64,000 nt of DNA from Leifsonia virtsii (GCF_030433675.1 NZ_JAROCB010000002.1:868001-932000); one strand, 5' to 3'; shown: positions 1 to 10,062, counted from the stretch's first letter. A program made the numbers and translations. The notes: generated by a model not told the origin, from the sequence alone.

Positions 1-36
1 GATGCGCCGGGCGGCTTCGTCTCGTGTGGGGCCGGC

Positions 37-543
37 TCAGCCGGCGGCCGGCAGGATCGTCGGCGGCACGAGGCTGGAGTACTCGGGCAGGCCACCGTCG
101 AGCACGGGGACCTTGAGGTTGACCCCGGTCTGGTCGCCGTACTGGAAGTAGACCGGGAAGAGGCTGCCGGGCTTGGCGGTGAATTCCGGGATGAGCACGT
201 TGCTCGGGCCGCCGGTCTCCGGGTCCTGGCCGAGCTGCTTCACCTGGCCTGGCTTGACGGTCACCTCCGCGGCGCTCGAGCCCTTGTCGCCTGCCGTGAT
301 GGCGACGCGCTGGCTCGTGGAGCCGGTGTTCACCAGGGTGACCACGAGGTTGCCGACGGTGCCGTCCTTCGCGTCGGTGACGATGAGCGCGTTGCGGACG
401 TCAACCGTGCCGACGCTGCCGCTGACGCCGTCGCTCGCGTCGTAATGCTTGGTGGTCGCCTGCGGGGCGATGAGACCGCATCCCGCGGTGCTGAACGCGA
501 CGGCCAGGGCGAGGGCGACGGTCGTCGCGACTCGAGCTTTCAC
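37..543 (-). CDS. Secreted lipoprotein of unknown function
   Basis: 168 residues. The N-terminus is a short basic stretch (MKAR), a hydrophobic core, and a lipobox ending FSTAGC with Cys22 as the predicted lipidation site, so the mature protein should be anchored on the outer face of the membrane. The rest is a compact Gly/Thr/Val-rich domain with conserved-looking strands (VDVRNALIV, GNLVVTLVN) of the kind seen in copper-chaperone-like or DUF-type actinobacterial lipoproteins. There are no catalytic motifs or metal-binding Cys/His clusters. It is divergent from carD across about 140 bp. I do not recognise a specific function. Confidence 0.85.
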   Translation of the reverse strand: MKARVATTVALALAVAFSTAGCGLIAPQATTKHYDASDGVSGSVGTVDVRNALIVTDAKDGTVGNLVVTLVNTGSTSQRVAITAGDKGSSAAEVTVKPGQVKQLGQDPETGGPSNVLIPEFTAKPGSLFPVYFQYGDQTGVNLKVPVLDGGLPEYSSLVPPTILPAAG

Positions 544-648
544 TGATGACCCTCCAGGTGGTTTCTCCCTGCAACTCTAGCCCATCGCGGGGGCGGTTCC
601 GGGGGCCTGGGAGGCGTGAGGGCGAACCTTAGCATGTGCCTCGTGTGG

Positions 649-654
649 TATCCT
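649..654 (+). promoter_or_regulatory. Probable -10 element of carD
   Basis: TATCCT lies about 28 bp before the carD start. A GAAGGGA Shine-Dalgarno sequence follows at about 665-671, giving a short conventional leader. No convincing -35 box is visible. Confidence 0.45.
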
Positions 655-681
655 ATTCATTGCTGAAGGGACAACAAATCT

Positions 682-1164
682 ATGCTTTTCGAGGTTGGCG
701 AGACCGTCGTCTATCCGCACCACGGTGCCGCAACGATCACCGAAGTCAAGAAGAGAATCATCAAGGGTGAAGAGAAGCTGTACCTCAAGCTCAACGTGAC
801 GCAGGGCGACCTGACCATCGAGGTCCCCGCCGAGAACGTCGATCTGGTCGGTGTGCGCGACGTCATCGGCAAGGAGGGTCTCGACCGCGTTTTCGAGGTG
901 CTGCGAGCCCCCTTCACCGAGGAGCCCACCAACTGGTCGCGTCGCTACAAGGCCAACCTGGAGAAGCTGGCCTCCGGCGACGTCATCAAGGTGTCCGAGG
1001 TCGTCCGCGACCTGTGGCGCCGTGACCAGGACCGCGGCCTCTCCGCCGGCGAGAAGCGCATGCTCGCCAAGGCGCGGCAGATCCTCATCTCCGAGCTGGC
1101 CCTGGCCGAGAAGACCGACGACGAGCAGGCGTCCAGCCTCCTCGACGAGGTGCTCGCCTCCTAG
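682..1164 (+). CDS. carD: CarD-family RNA polymerase-binding regulator
   Basis: 160 residues, the usual length. The N-terminal RNAP-interaction domain (about 1-55) carries the family hallmark [14 protein letters not shown], and the helical C-terminal DNA-binding domain follows (about 65-160, [13 protein letters not shown] and [11 protein letters not shown]). In mycobacteria CarD binds the RNAP beta subunit and stabilises open complexes at rRNA and many other promoters, and a similar global role is expected here. The start is supported by a GAAGGGA Shine-Dalgarno sequence. It is followed by a strong stem-loop and then ispDF, the usual carD-ispD neighbourhood in actinobacteria. Confidence 0.95.
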   Translation: MLFEVGETVVYPHHGAATITEVKKRIIKGEEKLYLKLNVTQGDLTIEVPAENVDLVGVRDVIGKEGLDRVFEVLRAPFTEEPTNWSRRYKANLEKLASGDVIKVSEVVRDLWRRDQDRGLSAGEKRMLAKARQILISELALAEKTDDEQASSLLDEVLAS

Positions 1165-1182
1165 GCTGCTCCACCCCGACTC

Positions 1183-1215
1183 ACGGCCCCGTCGCTCTCC
1201 GAGCGGCGGGGCCGT
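1183..1215 (+). terminator. Stem-loop terminator after carD
   Basis: A 9-bp outer stem (ACGGCCCCG/CGGGGCCGT) continues into CGCTC/GAGCG around a 3-nt loop. It starts 18 nt after the carD stop. There is no U-tract, as is common in actinobacteria. Confidence 0.7.
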
Positions 1216-1238
1216 CGTCGTTCCCGGCGACTGCGCCC

Positions 1239-1284
1239 TTTCGGAACGTCTGCGGCGCGGCGCGCGGGCGCAGACGTTCCGAAA
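1239..1284. repeat. Perfect 16-bp inverted repeat between carD and ispDF
   Basis: TTTCGGAACGTCTGCG (1239-1254) and its exact complement (1269-1284) flank a 14-nt GC-rich loop. It lies downstream of the carD terminator and 28 bp before the ispDF promoter hexamer. It could be a second terminator or an intergenic palindromic element. Confidence 0.6.
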
Positions 1285-1311
1285 CGCAGCACTCGCGGCG
1301 CGGGGTGCCGG

Positions 1312-1317
1312 TACGGT
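1312..1317 (+). promoter_or_regulatory. Putative leaderless -10 element of ispDF
   Basis: TACGGT ends exactly 6 nt before the GTG start at 1324, and there is no Shine-Dalgarno sequence. This is the leaderless arrangement repeated at several genes in the window. Confidence 0.5.
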
Positions 1318-1323
1318 GGTCGG

Positions 1324-2481
1324 GTGGAGAGCAGCAGCACACCCCGGATCGCCGTCGTCGTGGTCGCGGCGGGGAGCGGCACGCGCCTCGGCGCCGGGCA
1401 GCCCAAGGCGTTCGTGACCCTGCAGGGCCGGACCCTGCTGGAGCGGTCGCTGCATGCCGTGCGCGGCATGCGCCACACCGCCGACGCGATCGTCGTCGCC
1501 CCGGCCGACCGCGTCGACGACGCTGCCTGGCTCGCCGAGCGGTCCCTGGGCCGCCCGGCCACCGTGGTCGAGGGCGGCGCCACCCGGCAGCTCTCGGTCG
1601 CCGAAGGCCTCGCCGTCGTCGACCCGCACGTGGATGTGGTCCTCGTGCACGACGCCGCCCGCGCCCTCGCGCCCTCGGCCTTGTTCGACGCCGTCGTGGA
1701 CGCGGTGCGGGAGCGCGGCTACGGCGTGGTCCCCGGGCTCCCGGTCAGCGACACCGTGAAGCGGGTCGGCGACGACGGCGAGGTGCACGACACCGTCGAC
1801 CGGTCCGCGCTGGCCGCCGTGCAGACCCCGCAGGCGTTCCCCCGCGAGCAGCTGCTCACCGCCTACGCGCTCGCGCAGAGCGACGAGACCGACGACGCCG
1901 GCCTCGTCGCCGCCGCCGGCTTCCGGGTGGACGTGGTCCCCGGCGACGCGCACGCCTTCAAGGTGACGACGCCGTGGGACCTGCGCCGGGCCGAGGAGCT
2001 GCTCTCCGGCACCGGTGCGCCGCGCATCGGCGTGGGCAGCGACACGCATGCCGTCGAACCGTCCGCCGAGCTCTGGCTGGCCGGTCTGCACTGGCCGGGC
2101 GAGCCGGGTCTCGCCGGACACAGCGACGGCGACGCGGTCGCCCACGCGATCGTCGACGCGCTGCTCTCGGCCGCAGGGCTCGGCGACATCGGCGGGGTGT
2201 TCGGGACGGGCGATCCGCGTTTCGCCGGCGCGCACGGCGAGGTGTTCCTCGCGGAGGCGCGGCGACGCATCGAGGAGGCCGGCTTCCGGATCGGCAACGT
2301 CGCGGTGCAGGTGATCGGCAACCGCCCGAAGCTCGGGCCGCGCAGGCGGGAGGCGGAGGAGCGGCTGTCGACCATCCTCGGCGCCCCGGTCTCGCTCGGC
2401 GCGACCACGACCGACGGGCTCGGATTCACCGGCCGCGGCGAGGGCGTCACCGCGAACGCGACGGCGCTGCTGCTCGCGTGA
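1324..2481 (+). CDS. ispDF: Bifunctional IspD/IspF enzyme of the MEP pathway
   Basis: 385 residues; both domains are full length. Residues about 8-225 are IspD (2-C-methyl-D-erythritol 4-phosphate cytidylyltransferase), with the nucleotide-binding [18 protein letters not shown] loop and [10 protein letters not shown]. Residues about 228-385 are IspF (2,4-cyclodiphosphate synthase), with [10 protein letters not shown] and [16 protein letters not shown] supplying the metal-binding Asp/His. IspF then ends in the [14 protein letters not shown] motif. Together they catalyse two non-consecutive steps of isoprenoid precursor synthesis (the intervening kinase is IspE). The GTG start is fixed by a -10 hexamer only 6 nt upstream. 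Confidence 0.95.
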   Translation: MESSSTPRIAVVVVAAGSGTRLGAGQPKAFVTLQGRTLLERSLHAVRGMRHTADAIVVAPADRVDDAAWLAERSLGRPATVVEGGATRQLSVAEGLAVVDPHVDVVLVHDAARALAPSALFDAVVDAVRERGYGVVPGLPVSDTVKRVGDDGEVHDTVDRSALAAVQTPQAFPREQLLTAYALAQSDETDDAGLVAAAGFRVDVVPGDAHAFKVTTPWDLRRAEELLSGTGAPRIGVGSDTHAVEPSAELWLAGLHWPGEPGLAGHSDGDAVAHAIVDALLSAAGLGDIGGVFGTGDPRFAGAHGEVFLAEARRRIEEAGFRIGNVAVQVIGNRPKLGPRRREAEERLSTILGAPVSLGATTTDGLGFTGRGEGVTANATALLLA

Positions 2482-2568
2482 CCGGATCCCGCAGGCCGTA
2501 GCCGTCCGTCCCGCGCAGGCCTAGGGTGGCTTCGGGCGTCACGGCGACGCGGAACAGGAGCTCCGGAG

Positions 2569-2949
2569 ATGGCGGCAACGGACACCGAGACGGTCGCGAA
2601 GGCGTACATCCAGGCGGTCGGCGCCCACGATCCCGAGGCGCTCGAGAAGCTGCTCGACGACCAGGTGCGGGCCGAGTTCGCCGGGAGCACGAGCGACAAG
2701 GAGGCCTGGCTGACGGCCCTGAAGCGGCTCATGCCGGCGCTCGTGCGCAACGAGCTGCGCGAGGTGTTCACCGCGGGCGACCGTGCCTGCGTCGTCTACG
2801 ACTTCGTCACCGACACCTCCGCCGGCGCGGTGCGCTGCGTCGAGCTGCTGACGGTCGTCGACGGCCGCATCACGCAGATCGAGCTGCTGCTCGACCGGGC
2901 GGCGTTCGCGCCCGTCAACGCCGAGCTGGCCGAGCGCGCGAAGCAGTAG
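2569..2949 (+). CDS. SnoaL/NTF2-like fold protein
   Basis: 126 residues. The pattern TETVAKAYIQAVGAHDPEAL, a central hydrophobic strand and CVELLTVVDGRITQIELLLD is typical of the cone-shaped NTF2/SnoaL superfamily (polyketide cyclases, ketosteroid isomerase-like proteins, small-ligand binders). No catalytic residue set identifies the reaction. A TAGGGT hexamer at 2522-2527 and a GGAG before the ATG suggest its own promoter with a short leader. It lies between ispDF and cysS, with no obvious functional tie to either. Confidence 0.75.
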   Translation: MAATDTETVAKAYIQAVGAHDPEALEKLLDDQVRAEFAGSTSDKEAWLTALKRLMPALVRNELREVFTAGDRACVVYDFVTDTSAGAVRCVELLTVVDGRITQIELLLDRAAFAPVNAELAERAKQ

Positions 2950-2973
2950 CCGCGGCGAGCCGCCCACGACCCG

Positions 2974-2979
2974 TAGGCT
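2974..2979 (+). promoter_or_regulatory. Putative leaderless -10 element of cysS
   Basis: TAGGCT lies exactly 6 nt before the cysS GTG at 2986, with no Shine-Dalgarno sequence between. Confidence 0.5.
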
Positions 2980-2985
2980 TGTGCC

Positions 2986-4419
2986 GTGACTCTTCGGCTC
3001 TACGACACCCGGGCGGCGGCGCTGCGCGACTTCGTCCCGCTGCGCGACGGCGAGGTCGGCATGTACGTGTGCGGTCCGACCGTGCAGTCGTCGCCGCACA
3101 TCGGGCACCTCCGCTCCGCCCTCGTGTACGACCAGCTGCGCCGGTGGATGACGTACCGCGGCTACGATGTCACGCTCGTCCGCAACGTGACCGACATCGA
3201 CGACAAGATCCTCGTCAACGCGGCGGCGGCCCAGGCGGAGGGCGGCAGCGAGGAGTGGTGGGCGCTCGCGTACCGCTTCGAGCTGGAGTTCACCGACGCC
3301 TACCGCGCCCTCGGTGTGCAGCCGCCGACGTACGAGCCGCGGGCGACCGCCAGCATCCCGCAGATGCAGGAGATCATCCAGCGCCTCATCGACGCTGGTC
3401 ACGCGTACGCCGCGACCGACGGCTCCGGCGACGTGTACTTCGACGTGAAGAGCTGGCCGGCCTACGGCGAGCTCACCCGGCAGAGCATCGACAACATGGA
3501 GGCCGCGGCCGACGCCGACCCGCGCGCCAAGCGCGACCCGCGCGACTTCGCCCTGTGGAAGGGCCGCAAGGACGACGAGCCCGCGTCGGCAGCGTTCCCC
3601 TCTCCGTGGGGTGACGGGCGACCGGGATGGCACATCGAGTGCTCCGCGATGTCGCGGCGCTACCTCGGACCGCAGTTCGACATCCACGGCGGCGGCCTCG
3701 ACCTGCGGTTCCCGCACCACGAGAACGAGCTGGCCCAGTCGACCGCCGCGGGCGATGCGTTCGCGAACTACTGGGTGCACAACGGCCTGGTGCACGTCAA
3801 CGGCCAGAAGATGAGCAAGTCGCTCGGCAACTCGATCTACGCCGCCGACCTGCTCGGCGCCGCGCGTCCGCTGGTGGTCCGCTACTACCTCGGCTCGGCG
3901 CACTACCGCTCCACCATCGACTTCCACGACGGCTCGCTGAGCGAGGCGGAGGCGGCGCTCGACCGCATCGCCGGCTTCTTCGAGCGCGTGGAGCGCCGGC
4001 TCTCCGGCACCCGGTTCGCCGGGCACGGCGTCGAGGTCGTGCCGGAGGCGTTCGCCGAGGCCATGGACGACGACCTCGCCGTCCCGCAGGCGCTCGCCGT
4101 GCTGCACGACACCGTGCGTTCAGGCAACGCGGCGCTGGATGCGGAAGACTTGGAGGCGGCCGCCACCGCCCGCGGGCACGTCCTCGCCATGACGGAGGTG
4201 CTCGGCATCAACCCGCTGTCGCCGCAGTGGCGCACGAGCGGGTCCACCGCGGCCGAGTCGGCCCTCGGCGAGCTGATCGGCACCCTGCTCGCCGACCGGC
4301 AGCAGGCGAGGGCCGACCGCGACTTCGCCGCGGCCGATCGCATCCGCGACGAGCTGGCGGCGGCAGGAATCACCATCGAAGACACCCCGACGGGGTCGCA
4401 TTGGAGCATCGGATCATGA
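2986..4419 (+). CDS. cysS: Cysteinyl-tRNA synthetase
   Basis: 477 residues, normal for bacterial CysRS and longer than the mycothiol enzyme MshC (about 410), which it resembles at the N-terminus. Class I signatures are present: [16 protein letters not shown] (HIGH), the zinc-site residues in WHIECSAMS and HHENELAQS, and KMSKSLGNS (KMSKS). The C-terminal anticodon-binding region runs from about residue 370 and ends [19 protein letters not shown]. Its stop overlaps the rlmB start by ATGA, so the two genes are translationally coupled, a common actinobacterial pair. Confidence 0.96.
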   Translation: MTLRLYDTRAAALRDFVPLRDGEVGMYVCGPTVQSSPHIGHLRSALVYDQLRRWMTYRGYDVTLVRNVTDIDDKILVNAAAAQAEGGSEEWWALAYRFELEFTDAYRALGVQPPTYEPRATASIPQMQEIIQRLIDAGHAYAATDGSGDVYFDVKSWPAYGELTRQSIDNMEAAADADPRAKRDPRDFALWKGRKDDEPASAAFPSPWGDGRPGWHIECSAMSRRYLGPQFDIHGGGLDLRFPHHENELAQSTAAGDAFANYWVHNGLVHVNGQKMSKSLGNSIYAADLLGAARPLVVRYYLGSAHYRSTIDFHDGSLSEAEAALDRIAGFFERVERRLSGTRFAGHGVEVVPEAFAEAMDDDLAVPQALAVLHDTVRSGNAALDAEDLEAAATARGHVLAMTEVLGINPLSPQWRTSGSTAAESALGELIGTLLADRQQARADRDFAAADRIRDELAAAGITIEDTPTGSHWSIGS

Positions 4420-5432
4420 AGAACTCGGGTGGGAAGCCCCGCGCCGGAGCCGTCCGGAAGAGCAAGAAGGGCCCCCAGGTGGGCACCGGCGGCCACGGCC
4501 GCAAGGCGCTGGAGGGCAGGGGCCCGACCCCGAAGGCGGAGGACCGCGAGTACCACAAGGCGCACAAGGCCAAGGCGCTCCGCGAGCGCGCGGCCGAGAA
4601 GGCCGGCCAGCGGGGCGGGCGGGATGCGGCCCCGCGCGGCGCGTCCGGCGCCTCGCGTCGCGCCAAGAGCGGGGACGAGAGCGAGATCGTCACCGGTCGC
4701 AACTCGGTGCTGGAGGCGCTGCGGGCCGACATCCCCGCCTCGACGCTGTACGTGGCGGCCCGGGTGGAGTTCGACGACCGGATGAAGGAGATCCTCTCGA
4801 TCGCGACCGGCCGTGCCATCCCGATCCTCGAGGTCATGCGCCCGGAGCTCGACCGCCTCGCCGGCCGCGACGCGGTGCACCAGGGCGTCGCGCTCAAGGT
4901 GCCGCCGTACGAGTACGCGCACCCCGGCGAGCTGCTCGACCGCACCGTCCGCCGCGGGCAGACCCCGCTGTTCGTCGCGCTCGACGGCATCACCGACCCG
5001 CGCAACCTCGGAGCGATCATCCGCTCCACCGCGGCGTTCGGCGGTCAGGGTGTGATCGTGCCGCAGCGCCGCTCGGTCGGCATGACGGCGGCGGCGTGGA
5101 AGACCTCAGCGGGTGCGGCGGCGCGCACGCCCGTCGCGATGGCGGCGAACCTCACCCAGACGCTGAAGGACTTCAAGAAGGCGGGCGTGTTCGTGCTCGG
5201 TCTCGACGGGGGAGGGGACGTCAGCCTTCCCGGGCTGTCGTTCGCCGACCGTCCCGTCGTCATCGTGGTCGGGAGCGAGGGCAAGGGCCTCTCCCGCCTC
5301 GTGACGGAGACCTGCGACGCGATCGTCAGCATCCCGATCGAGGCCGCGACAGAGTCGCTGAACGCCGGCATCGCCGCGAGCGTCACCCTCTACGAGATCG
5401 CCAAGCTCCGCGCCGAGGCCGGCACCCGCTGA
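4416..5432 (+). CDS. rlmB: 23S rRNA Gm2251 2'-O-methyltransferase, SpoU/TrmH family
   Basis: 338 residues. The first about 85 residues are a Lys/Arg/Gly-rich disordered extension typical of actinobacterial RlmB. A substrate-binding domain follows (about 88-160, [11 protein letters not shown]), then the SPOUT knot domain with [29 protein letters not shown] and [15 protein letters not shown] (motifs 1-3). It methylates the ribose of G2251 in the 23S rRNA P-loop. The start is chosen at the ATGA overlap with cysS. A 17-bp inverted repeat begins inside its stop codon. Confidence 0.93.
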   Translation: MKNSGGKPRAGAVRKSKKGPQVGTGGHGRKALEGRGPTPKAEDREYHKAHKAKALRERAAEKAGQRGGRDAAPRGASGASRRAKSGDESEIVTGRNSVLEALRADIPASTLYVAARVEFDDRMKEILSIATGRAIPILEVMRPELDRLAGRDAVHQGVALKVPPYEYAHPGELLDRTVRRGQTPLFVALDGITDPRNLGAIIRSTAAFGGQGVIVPQRRSVGMTAAAWKTSAGAAARTPVAMAANLTQTLKDFKKAGVFVLGLDGGGDVSLPGLSFADRPVVIVVGSEGKGLSRLVTETCDAIVSIPIEAATESLNAGIAASVTLYEIAKLRAEAGTR

Positions 5433-5485
5433 GGTGCACGTCGTGGTGGCCATCGAGCCGCGATATCGACCACGACGTGCACCTC
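5431..5485. terminator. Long stem-loop between rlmB and the DUF6325 operon
   Basis: Perfect 17-bp arms (GAGGTGCACGTCGTGGT, 5431-5447, and its complement, 5469-5485) enclose a 21-nt loop. The left arm overlaps the rlmB stop, and the right arm ends 3 nt before the end of a convergent gene. It probably works as a bidirectional terminator. Confidence 0.65.
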
Positions 5486-5488
5486 GGG

Positions 5489-5641
5489 TCAGATGCGGCG
5501 GCGCCGCGGCGTGACGGCAGCGGCGACCACGGCGGTCTTGGCGACCGGAGCGGGCCCGGGCGTCACGGCACGCGTGACGACGGCCGCCTTGGCGACGGGG
5601 GCCCGGACGACGGGCGCGAGGCCCACACGTGCGACTCTCAT
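5489..5641 (-). CDS. 50-residue basic Ala/Val-rich protein downstream of DUF6325
   Basis: 50 residues (MRVARVGLAPVVRAPVAK to PRRRRI) with two repeats of the pattern APVAK(A/T)AVV and Arg at both ends. The start is unusually well supported: the ATG overlaps the upstream stop (ATGA), and a perfect AGGAGGT lies 6 nt before it, inside the upstream coding sequence. In other actinobacteria a DUF6325 gene is often followed by a small protein with an R..ARTAVVAGTATAV-like segment (recalled, not searched), and this may be a shortened relative. It could be a membrane- or nucleic-acid-binding peptide; function unknown. Confidence 0.65.
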   Translation of the reverse strand: MRVARVGLAPVVRAPVAKAAVVTRAVTPGPAPVAKTAVVAAAVTPRRRRI

Positions 5642-6123
5642 TCGGAGACCTCCTGCTTCTCGCTCTCGGCCTCGCCGTCGGCCTCGGCGTCCGCCTCCAG
5701 GGCGGCCGCGATGTCCTGGCTGTGGATGCGGCCGTCGGCGACCAGCCGACCGCCCGCCTTGCGCGCCGCGACCGCGAACGGTGCGGCCCACACGTTCTCG
5801 TACACGAGGGCGCCCGCGACACTGCCCGGCTCCATCGCCTCGGCCAGCGCCGCGATGTCGGCCTCGGCGAGGAAGTCGGCGACGTCCTCCACGAGGCTTC
5901 CCAGCGTGTCGTCGTCGCTGTCGAGCTCGGAGAGCTCCACCGCGTCGATGTCGCCGTTCTCGTCCTTGGCGATCACGATGGCGTCGACCACGCGGATGGT
6001 GCCCGCGTCGACCAGCGCCCGGATCTCGTCGATCACCTCACCGGAGAAGTTCTGCTCCCCGGGTGGGAACTCGATGATGACGTAGTCGATCGGCCCAAGC
6101 GTCTGTATTTCGTCGTCGGTCAT
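5638..6123 (-). CDS. DUF6325 family protein
   Basis: 161 residues. It opens LGPIDYVIIEFPPGEQNFSG and contains VDAGTIRVVDAIVIAKDENGD and MEPGSVAGALVYENVWA. These are recognisable features of the DUF6325/DUF1269-like family of small cytosolic actinobacterial proteins. The C-terminus is an acidic Ala/Glu tail. The ATG at 6123 is preferred over an in-frame upstream start because an AGAGAGG Shine-Dalgarno sequence precedes it and family homology begins there. It is coupled by ATGA to the 50-residue gene. Molecular function unknown. Confidence 0.8.
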   Translation of the reverse strand: MTDDEIQTLGPIDYVIIEFPPGEQNFSGEVIDEIRALVDAGTIRVVDAIVIAKDENGDIDAVELSELDSDDDTLGSLVEDVADFLAEADIAALAEAMEPGSVAGALVYENVWAAPFAVAARKAGGRLVADGRIHSQDIAAALEADAEADGEAESEKQEVSE

Positions 6124-6199
6124 GGCGATCCTCTCTGCTCCTGGTGCGCACAGTGTCGCATCGTGGACACCGCCCGCGGCAGACAGCAAAAAGGGCTCG

Positions 6200-7501
6200 T
6201 CAGACCTTCGACCGCCAGTCGTCGTCCTCGTCCTCGTCGTCGGGTGCCGCGCCGCCCAGCACCGGGATGCTGATGGTCTCGGTGGGCGGCGCGATGACCG
6301 TGGCCTCGTCGCGGCGGTGGCGCAGGATGTCGTTGATGTAGGAGGTCAGCGCCTCGGCGAGGGGCACATCCCGTCCCTCCTTCTGCGACATGAACCAGCG
6401 GTGCTCCAGCAGCTGGTGGAACACCTCGGCCGGCTCCAGCTTGCCCTTCAGATCGGCCGGGATGGAGCGGATGACGGGCTCGAACACGCGCATCAGCCAC
6501 TCGTGAGCCATCGCCTCTTCGTCGAGACCCTCCTTGCCGAGCGTGGCGGCGTAGGAGTCGAGGTCGTTGAGCAGGCGGCGCGCCTGGTTCTCGCCGGTGT
6601 CGAGGCCGGTGAGGCGCAGCAGGCGGCGCTGATGGTGGCCGGCATCCACGACCTTCGGCTGGATGCGCACCTTCGTGCCCTCCTCCGAGGTCTTGATCGC
6701 CAGCTCCTCGATGTCGAAGCCGAGCTCGTTGAGCCGCTCGACGCGTTCGCTGATGCGCCAGCGCTCCGACGACGAGAACGACTCGCTGCCGGTCAGCTCC
6801 TTCCAGAGCGAGCGGTAGGCGGCGACGATGCCGTCGGAGACGCGGATGGGGTCGAGCTCCTCGTCCGCGCGGCCGCCGGCCTCCAGGTCCATCAGCTCGC
6901 CGGCGATGTTCACGCGGGCGATCTCGAGGTCGTTCTCGCGCTGGCCGTTCGAGAGGCCGCCCTCGTACAGCTGGCCGGTCTCCGCATCCACCAGGTAGGC
7001 GGCGAACGCGCCGGCGTCACGGCGGAACAGCGTGTTCGAGAGCGACACGTCGCCCCAGAAGAAGCCGACGATGTGGAGGCGGACCAGCAGCACCGCCAGC
7101 GCGTCCACCAGACGCGTCGCGGTGTCGGGCCGCAGCGTCTGCGAGAACAGCGCGCGGTAGGGGAGGGAGAACTTGAGGTGCCGCGTCACCAGCGCCGCAT
7201 TGAGCGGGGTCCCGTCGTCGTCCGTGCGGTTCTTGATGACCGCGACCGGGTCGACGCAGGGCACGTCGAGGCGCTGCAGGGTGCGCAGCATGTCATACTC
7301 GCGCTGCGCCATCTCGGCCGTCGTCTCCTTGATGGCGATGACGTAGCCCGAGAGGTTCGCGAAACGCACCAGGTGCCGGCTGATGCCCTTGGGCAGCAGG
7401 GCGATGTGCTCGTTCGACCACTCCTCCAGCGGGATGTTCCAGGGGAGGTCGAGGAGCGCCGGGTCGACGGTCGCTGCGGTGATGTTGACGGATCCGGCCA
7501 C
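6200..7501 (-). CDS. DUF4032 protein with kinase-like fold
   Basis: 433 residues, GTG start. The N-terminal half looks like a lipopolysaccharide-kinase/phosphotransferase-like domain: an IAIKET Lys (about residue 57), a catalytic-loop-like FFWGDVSLSNTLF, and YLVDAETG as the metal-binding Asp motif. The C-terminal part (about 230-400) is DUF4032, ending in an acidic DDEDEDDDW tail. The substrate is unknown. It lies downstream of the ABC ATPase gene but is separated from it by a 13-bp hairpin, so it is probably a separate or attenuated unit. Confidence 0.82.
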   Translation of the reverse strand: MAGSVNITAATVDPALLDLPWNIPLEEWSNEHIALLPKGISRHLVRFANLSGYVIAIKETTAEMAQREYDMLRTLQRLDVPCVDPVAVIKNRTDDDGTPLNAALVTRHLKFSLPYRALFSQTLRPDTATRLVDALAVLLVRLHIVGFFWGDVSLSNTLFRRDAGAFAAYLVDAETGQLYEGGLSNGQRENDLEIARVNIAGELMDLEAGGRADEELDPIRVSDGIVAAYRSLWKELTGSESFSSSERWRISERVERLNELGFDIEELAIKTSEEGTKVRIQPKVVDAGHHQRRLLRLTGLDTGENQARRLLNDLDSYAATLGKEGLDEEAMAHEWLMRVFEPVIRSIPADLKGKLEPAEVFHQLLEHRWFMSQKEGRDVPLAEALTSYINDILRHRRDEATVIAPPTETISIPVLGGAAPDDEDEDDDWRSKV

Positions 7502-7547
7502 GATGGTCCTAACGGTCGGTGGTGCAGCGGTGGCCGCTGCGTGAAAG

Positions 7548-7586
7548 CACTCTGCCGCAGCCCGGGTTCCGGACTGCGGCAGAGTG
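7548..7586 (-). terminator. 13-bp perfect stem-loop after the ABC ATPase gene
   Basis: CACTCTGCCGCAG (7548-7560) pairs exactly with 7574-7586 around a 13-nt loop, 20 nt past the ATPase stop on the minus strand. There is no U-tract. Confidence 0.65.
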
Positions 7587-7605
7587 AGGAATCGCTCTTC
7601 GGACC

Positions 7606-8700
<1,095 letters not shown>

Positions 8701-8782
8701 TTTGTCTTTTCTCCTTCACCGGCAGGTACGTGCCGGACGATCCGTTGTGAATGGATGAACGTGGTCGACGTCCGATGGCGTC

Positions 8783-8809
8783 GATGCCACGTGGCCATAA
8801 TATGGCATC
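8783..8809 (-). promoter_or_regulatory. Palindromic operator candidate and -10 box of the ABC ATPase gene
   Basis: GATGCCA (8783-8789) and TGGCATC (8803-8809) form an inverted repeat that contains two adjacent palindromes, CCACGTGG (8787-8794) and CCATAATATGG (8795-8805). Read on the minus strand the centre gives TATTAT (8802-8797), a good -10 hexamer about 95 nt before the ATPase start. A repressor bound here would block this promoter; the regulator is unknown. Confidence 0.45.
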
Positions 8810-9008
8810 GGCGGACATGCTCTCGACCGCGGGACCCACGCACGGTCGGGCGGGCTGTTCCGCCTGCTGTACCGTGCGTCCAGCCACCGTCTGGTTCATT
8901 CCCAGACTGCCGTTCTACGCTGTCCCGGTTGTGTGGCGTCGGATGCGCGCCCCACGCGCCGCGTCCCCCGCGCGGCCGTCCGACCCCCGAGAGCAGTATC
9001 CGGAAGAC

Positions 9009-9923
9009 ATGAGCCAAGAGACCCCCCAGCCCGACGACAGCCGACCGGGCGACGTCCGCGCTGCCGCGCGGGAGAAAGCGCGACAGCTCCGCACCTCGCA
9101 CCAGCGGAAGGAGCGCAGGCGCCGGGCCCTGATCGGCGGAGGCATCACGGTCGCCGTGATCGCCGTGCTCGCGATCGTCGCCGTCGTCCTTGTCGGAGCG
9201 ATCCGGCCGACCGTTCCCGGCCCCAAGAACATGGCGAGCGACGGCGTCCTCGTCGGCTCGGGCCTCAAGGTGAAGACGACCACGGCGCTCAAAGCCGACG
9301 CCGCGCCCGTCACCAGCACGCCGGACCCCTCCGGCAGCACCGTCGACATCCGCATCTACGCGGACTACCTGTGCAAGCTGTGCGGCGACTTCCAGCGCAC
9401 CAACCTCAAGCAGCTGGAGCCGCTGGTGAAGAACGGCGCGGTCACGGTGGAGATGCATCCCGTCGCGATCTACACCAGCCACTCCGCCGGCACAAAGTAC
9501 TCCCTGCGTGCCGCGAACGCCGCGGCCTGCGTCGCGAACTACGACCCGAACGCCTTCTGGAAGTTCAACGCGTCGCTGTTCGAGAAGCAGCCGGCCGAGG
9601 GTGGCCCTGGCCTCAGCGACGACGTGCTGAAGAAGCGTGCGGAGGCCTCCGGGGCGTCCCGGACGAACGACATCGACGCGTGCATCGACGACGGACGCTT
9701 CAAGTCGTGGGTGACGACCGCGTCCGACCGGGCGCTGAGCGGCCCCATCCCGAATTCGGACGTCAAGAAGATGACCAACGCGCTGCTGGTGCTGGTGAAC
9801 GGCAAGCCGTACACCGGCTCGCTGACGAGCGCCGACGACTTCAAGGCGTTCGTGCTGCAGGCGCAGGGCGACCAGTACAGCTCGACGGCCACGCCGACGC
9901 CCACCCCCTCGGCGACGCCGTAG
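9009..9923 (+). CDS. Membrane-anchored DsbA/thioredoxin-fold protein
   Basis: 304 residues. A cytosolic basic N-terminus is followed by a transmembrane helix (about 41-63), then an extracytoplasmic thioredoxin-fold domain with the redox motif CKLC (in YADYLCKLCGDFQ, about 118-121). A helical insertion (KYSLRAANAAACVANY) follows, and a Pro/Thr-rich tail closes the protein. The DsbA/DsbG-like family (Thioredoxin_4) oxidises or isomerises disulfides in exported proteins. The ATG at 9009 is chosen because it gives the standard short N-terminus; upstream in-frame codons run into the divergent promoter region. Confidence 0.88.
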   Translation: MSQETPQPDDSRPGDVRAAAREKARQLRTSHQRKERRRRALIGGGITVAVIAVLAIVAVVLVGAIRPTVPGPKNMASDGVLVGSGLKVKTTTALKADAAPVTSTPDPSGSTVDIRIYADYLCKLCGDFQRTNLKQLEPLVKNGAVTVEMHPVAIYTSHSAGTKYSLRAANAAACVANYDPNAFWKFNASLFEKQPAEGGPGLSDDVLKKRAEASGASRTNDIDACIDDGRFKSWVTTASDRALSGPIPNSDVKKMTNALLVLVNGKPYTGSLTSADDFKAFVLQAQGDQYSSTATPTPTPSATP

Positions 9924-9960
9924 GCGCTGGCCGCTGGGGCCGGTCGGCCCCGGCAGCCTC

Positions 9961-9966
9961 TAGGAT
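9961..9966 (+). promoter_or_regulatory. Probable -10 element of tRNA-Thr
   Basis: TAGGAT begins 29 bp before the mature 5' end of the tRNA. Confidence 0.45.
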
Positions 9967-9989
9967 GGTGGCGGCGGGTGACCGCCGTC

Positions 9990-10062
9990 GCCGGCTTAGC
10001 TCAGTTGGTAGAGCACTCGCCTTGTAAGCGAGCGGTCGCGGGTTCGAGTCCCGCAGCCGGCT
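9990..10062 (+). tRNA. tRNA-Thr (anticodon UGU)
   Basis: 73 nt. The 7-bp acceptor stem GCCGGCT/AGCCGGC (9990-9996 with 10055-10061) pairs fully. The D-arm is TAGCTCAGTTGGTAGAGCA. The anticodon stem CTCGC/GCGAG encloses CTTGTAA with TGT at positions 34-36. The T-arm has the invariant GGTTCGAGTCC. The 3' CCA is not encoded. Confidence 0.96.

Noticed and set aside
577-2235. Long minus-strand open frame of 552 codons opposite carD and ispDF
   Set aside because: It is antisense to two clear genes, with Arg/Gly/Val-rich low-complexity translation and no motifs. GC-rich codons on one strand produce few stops on the other.
2986-4419. MshC (mycothiol ligase) in place of CysRS
   Set aside because: The length of 477 and the C-terminal anticodon-binding region fit CysRS; MshC is about 65 residues shorter.
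5489-5791. 100-codon form of the small gene downstream of DUF6325
   Set aside because: Its first 50 codons overlap DUF6325 out of frame; the internal ATG at 5641 has the AGGAGGT site and is the likely start.
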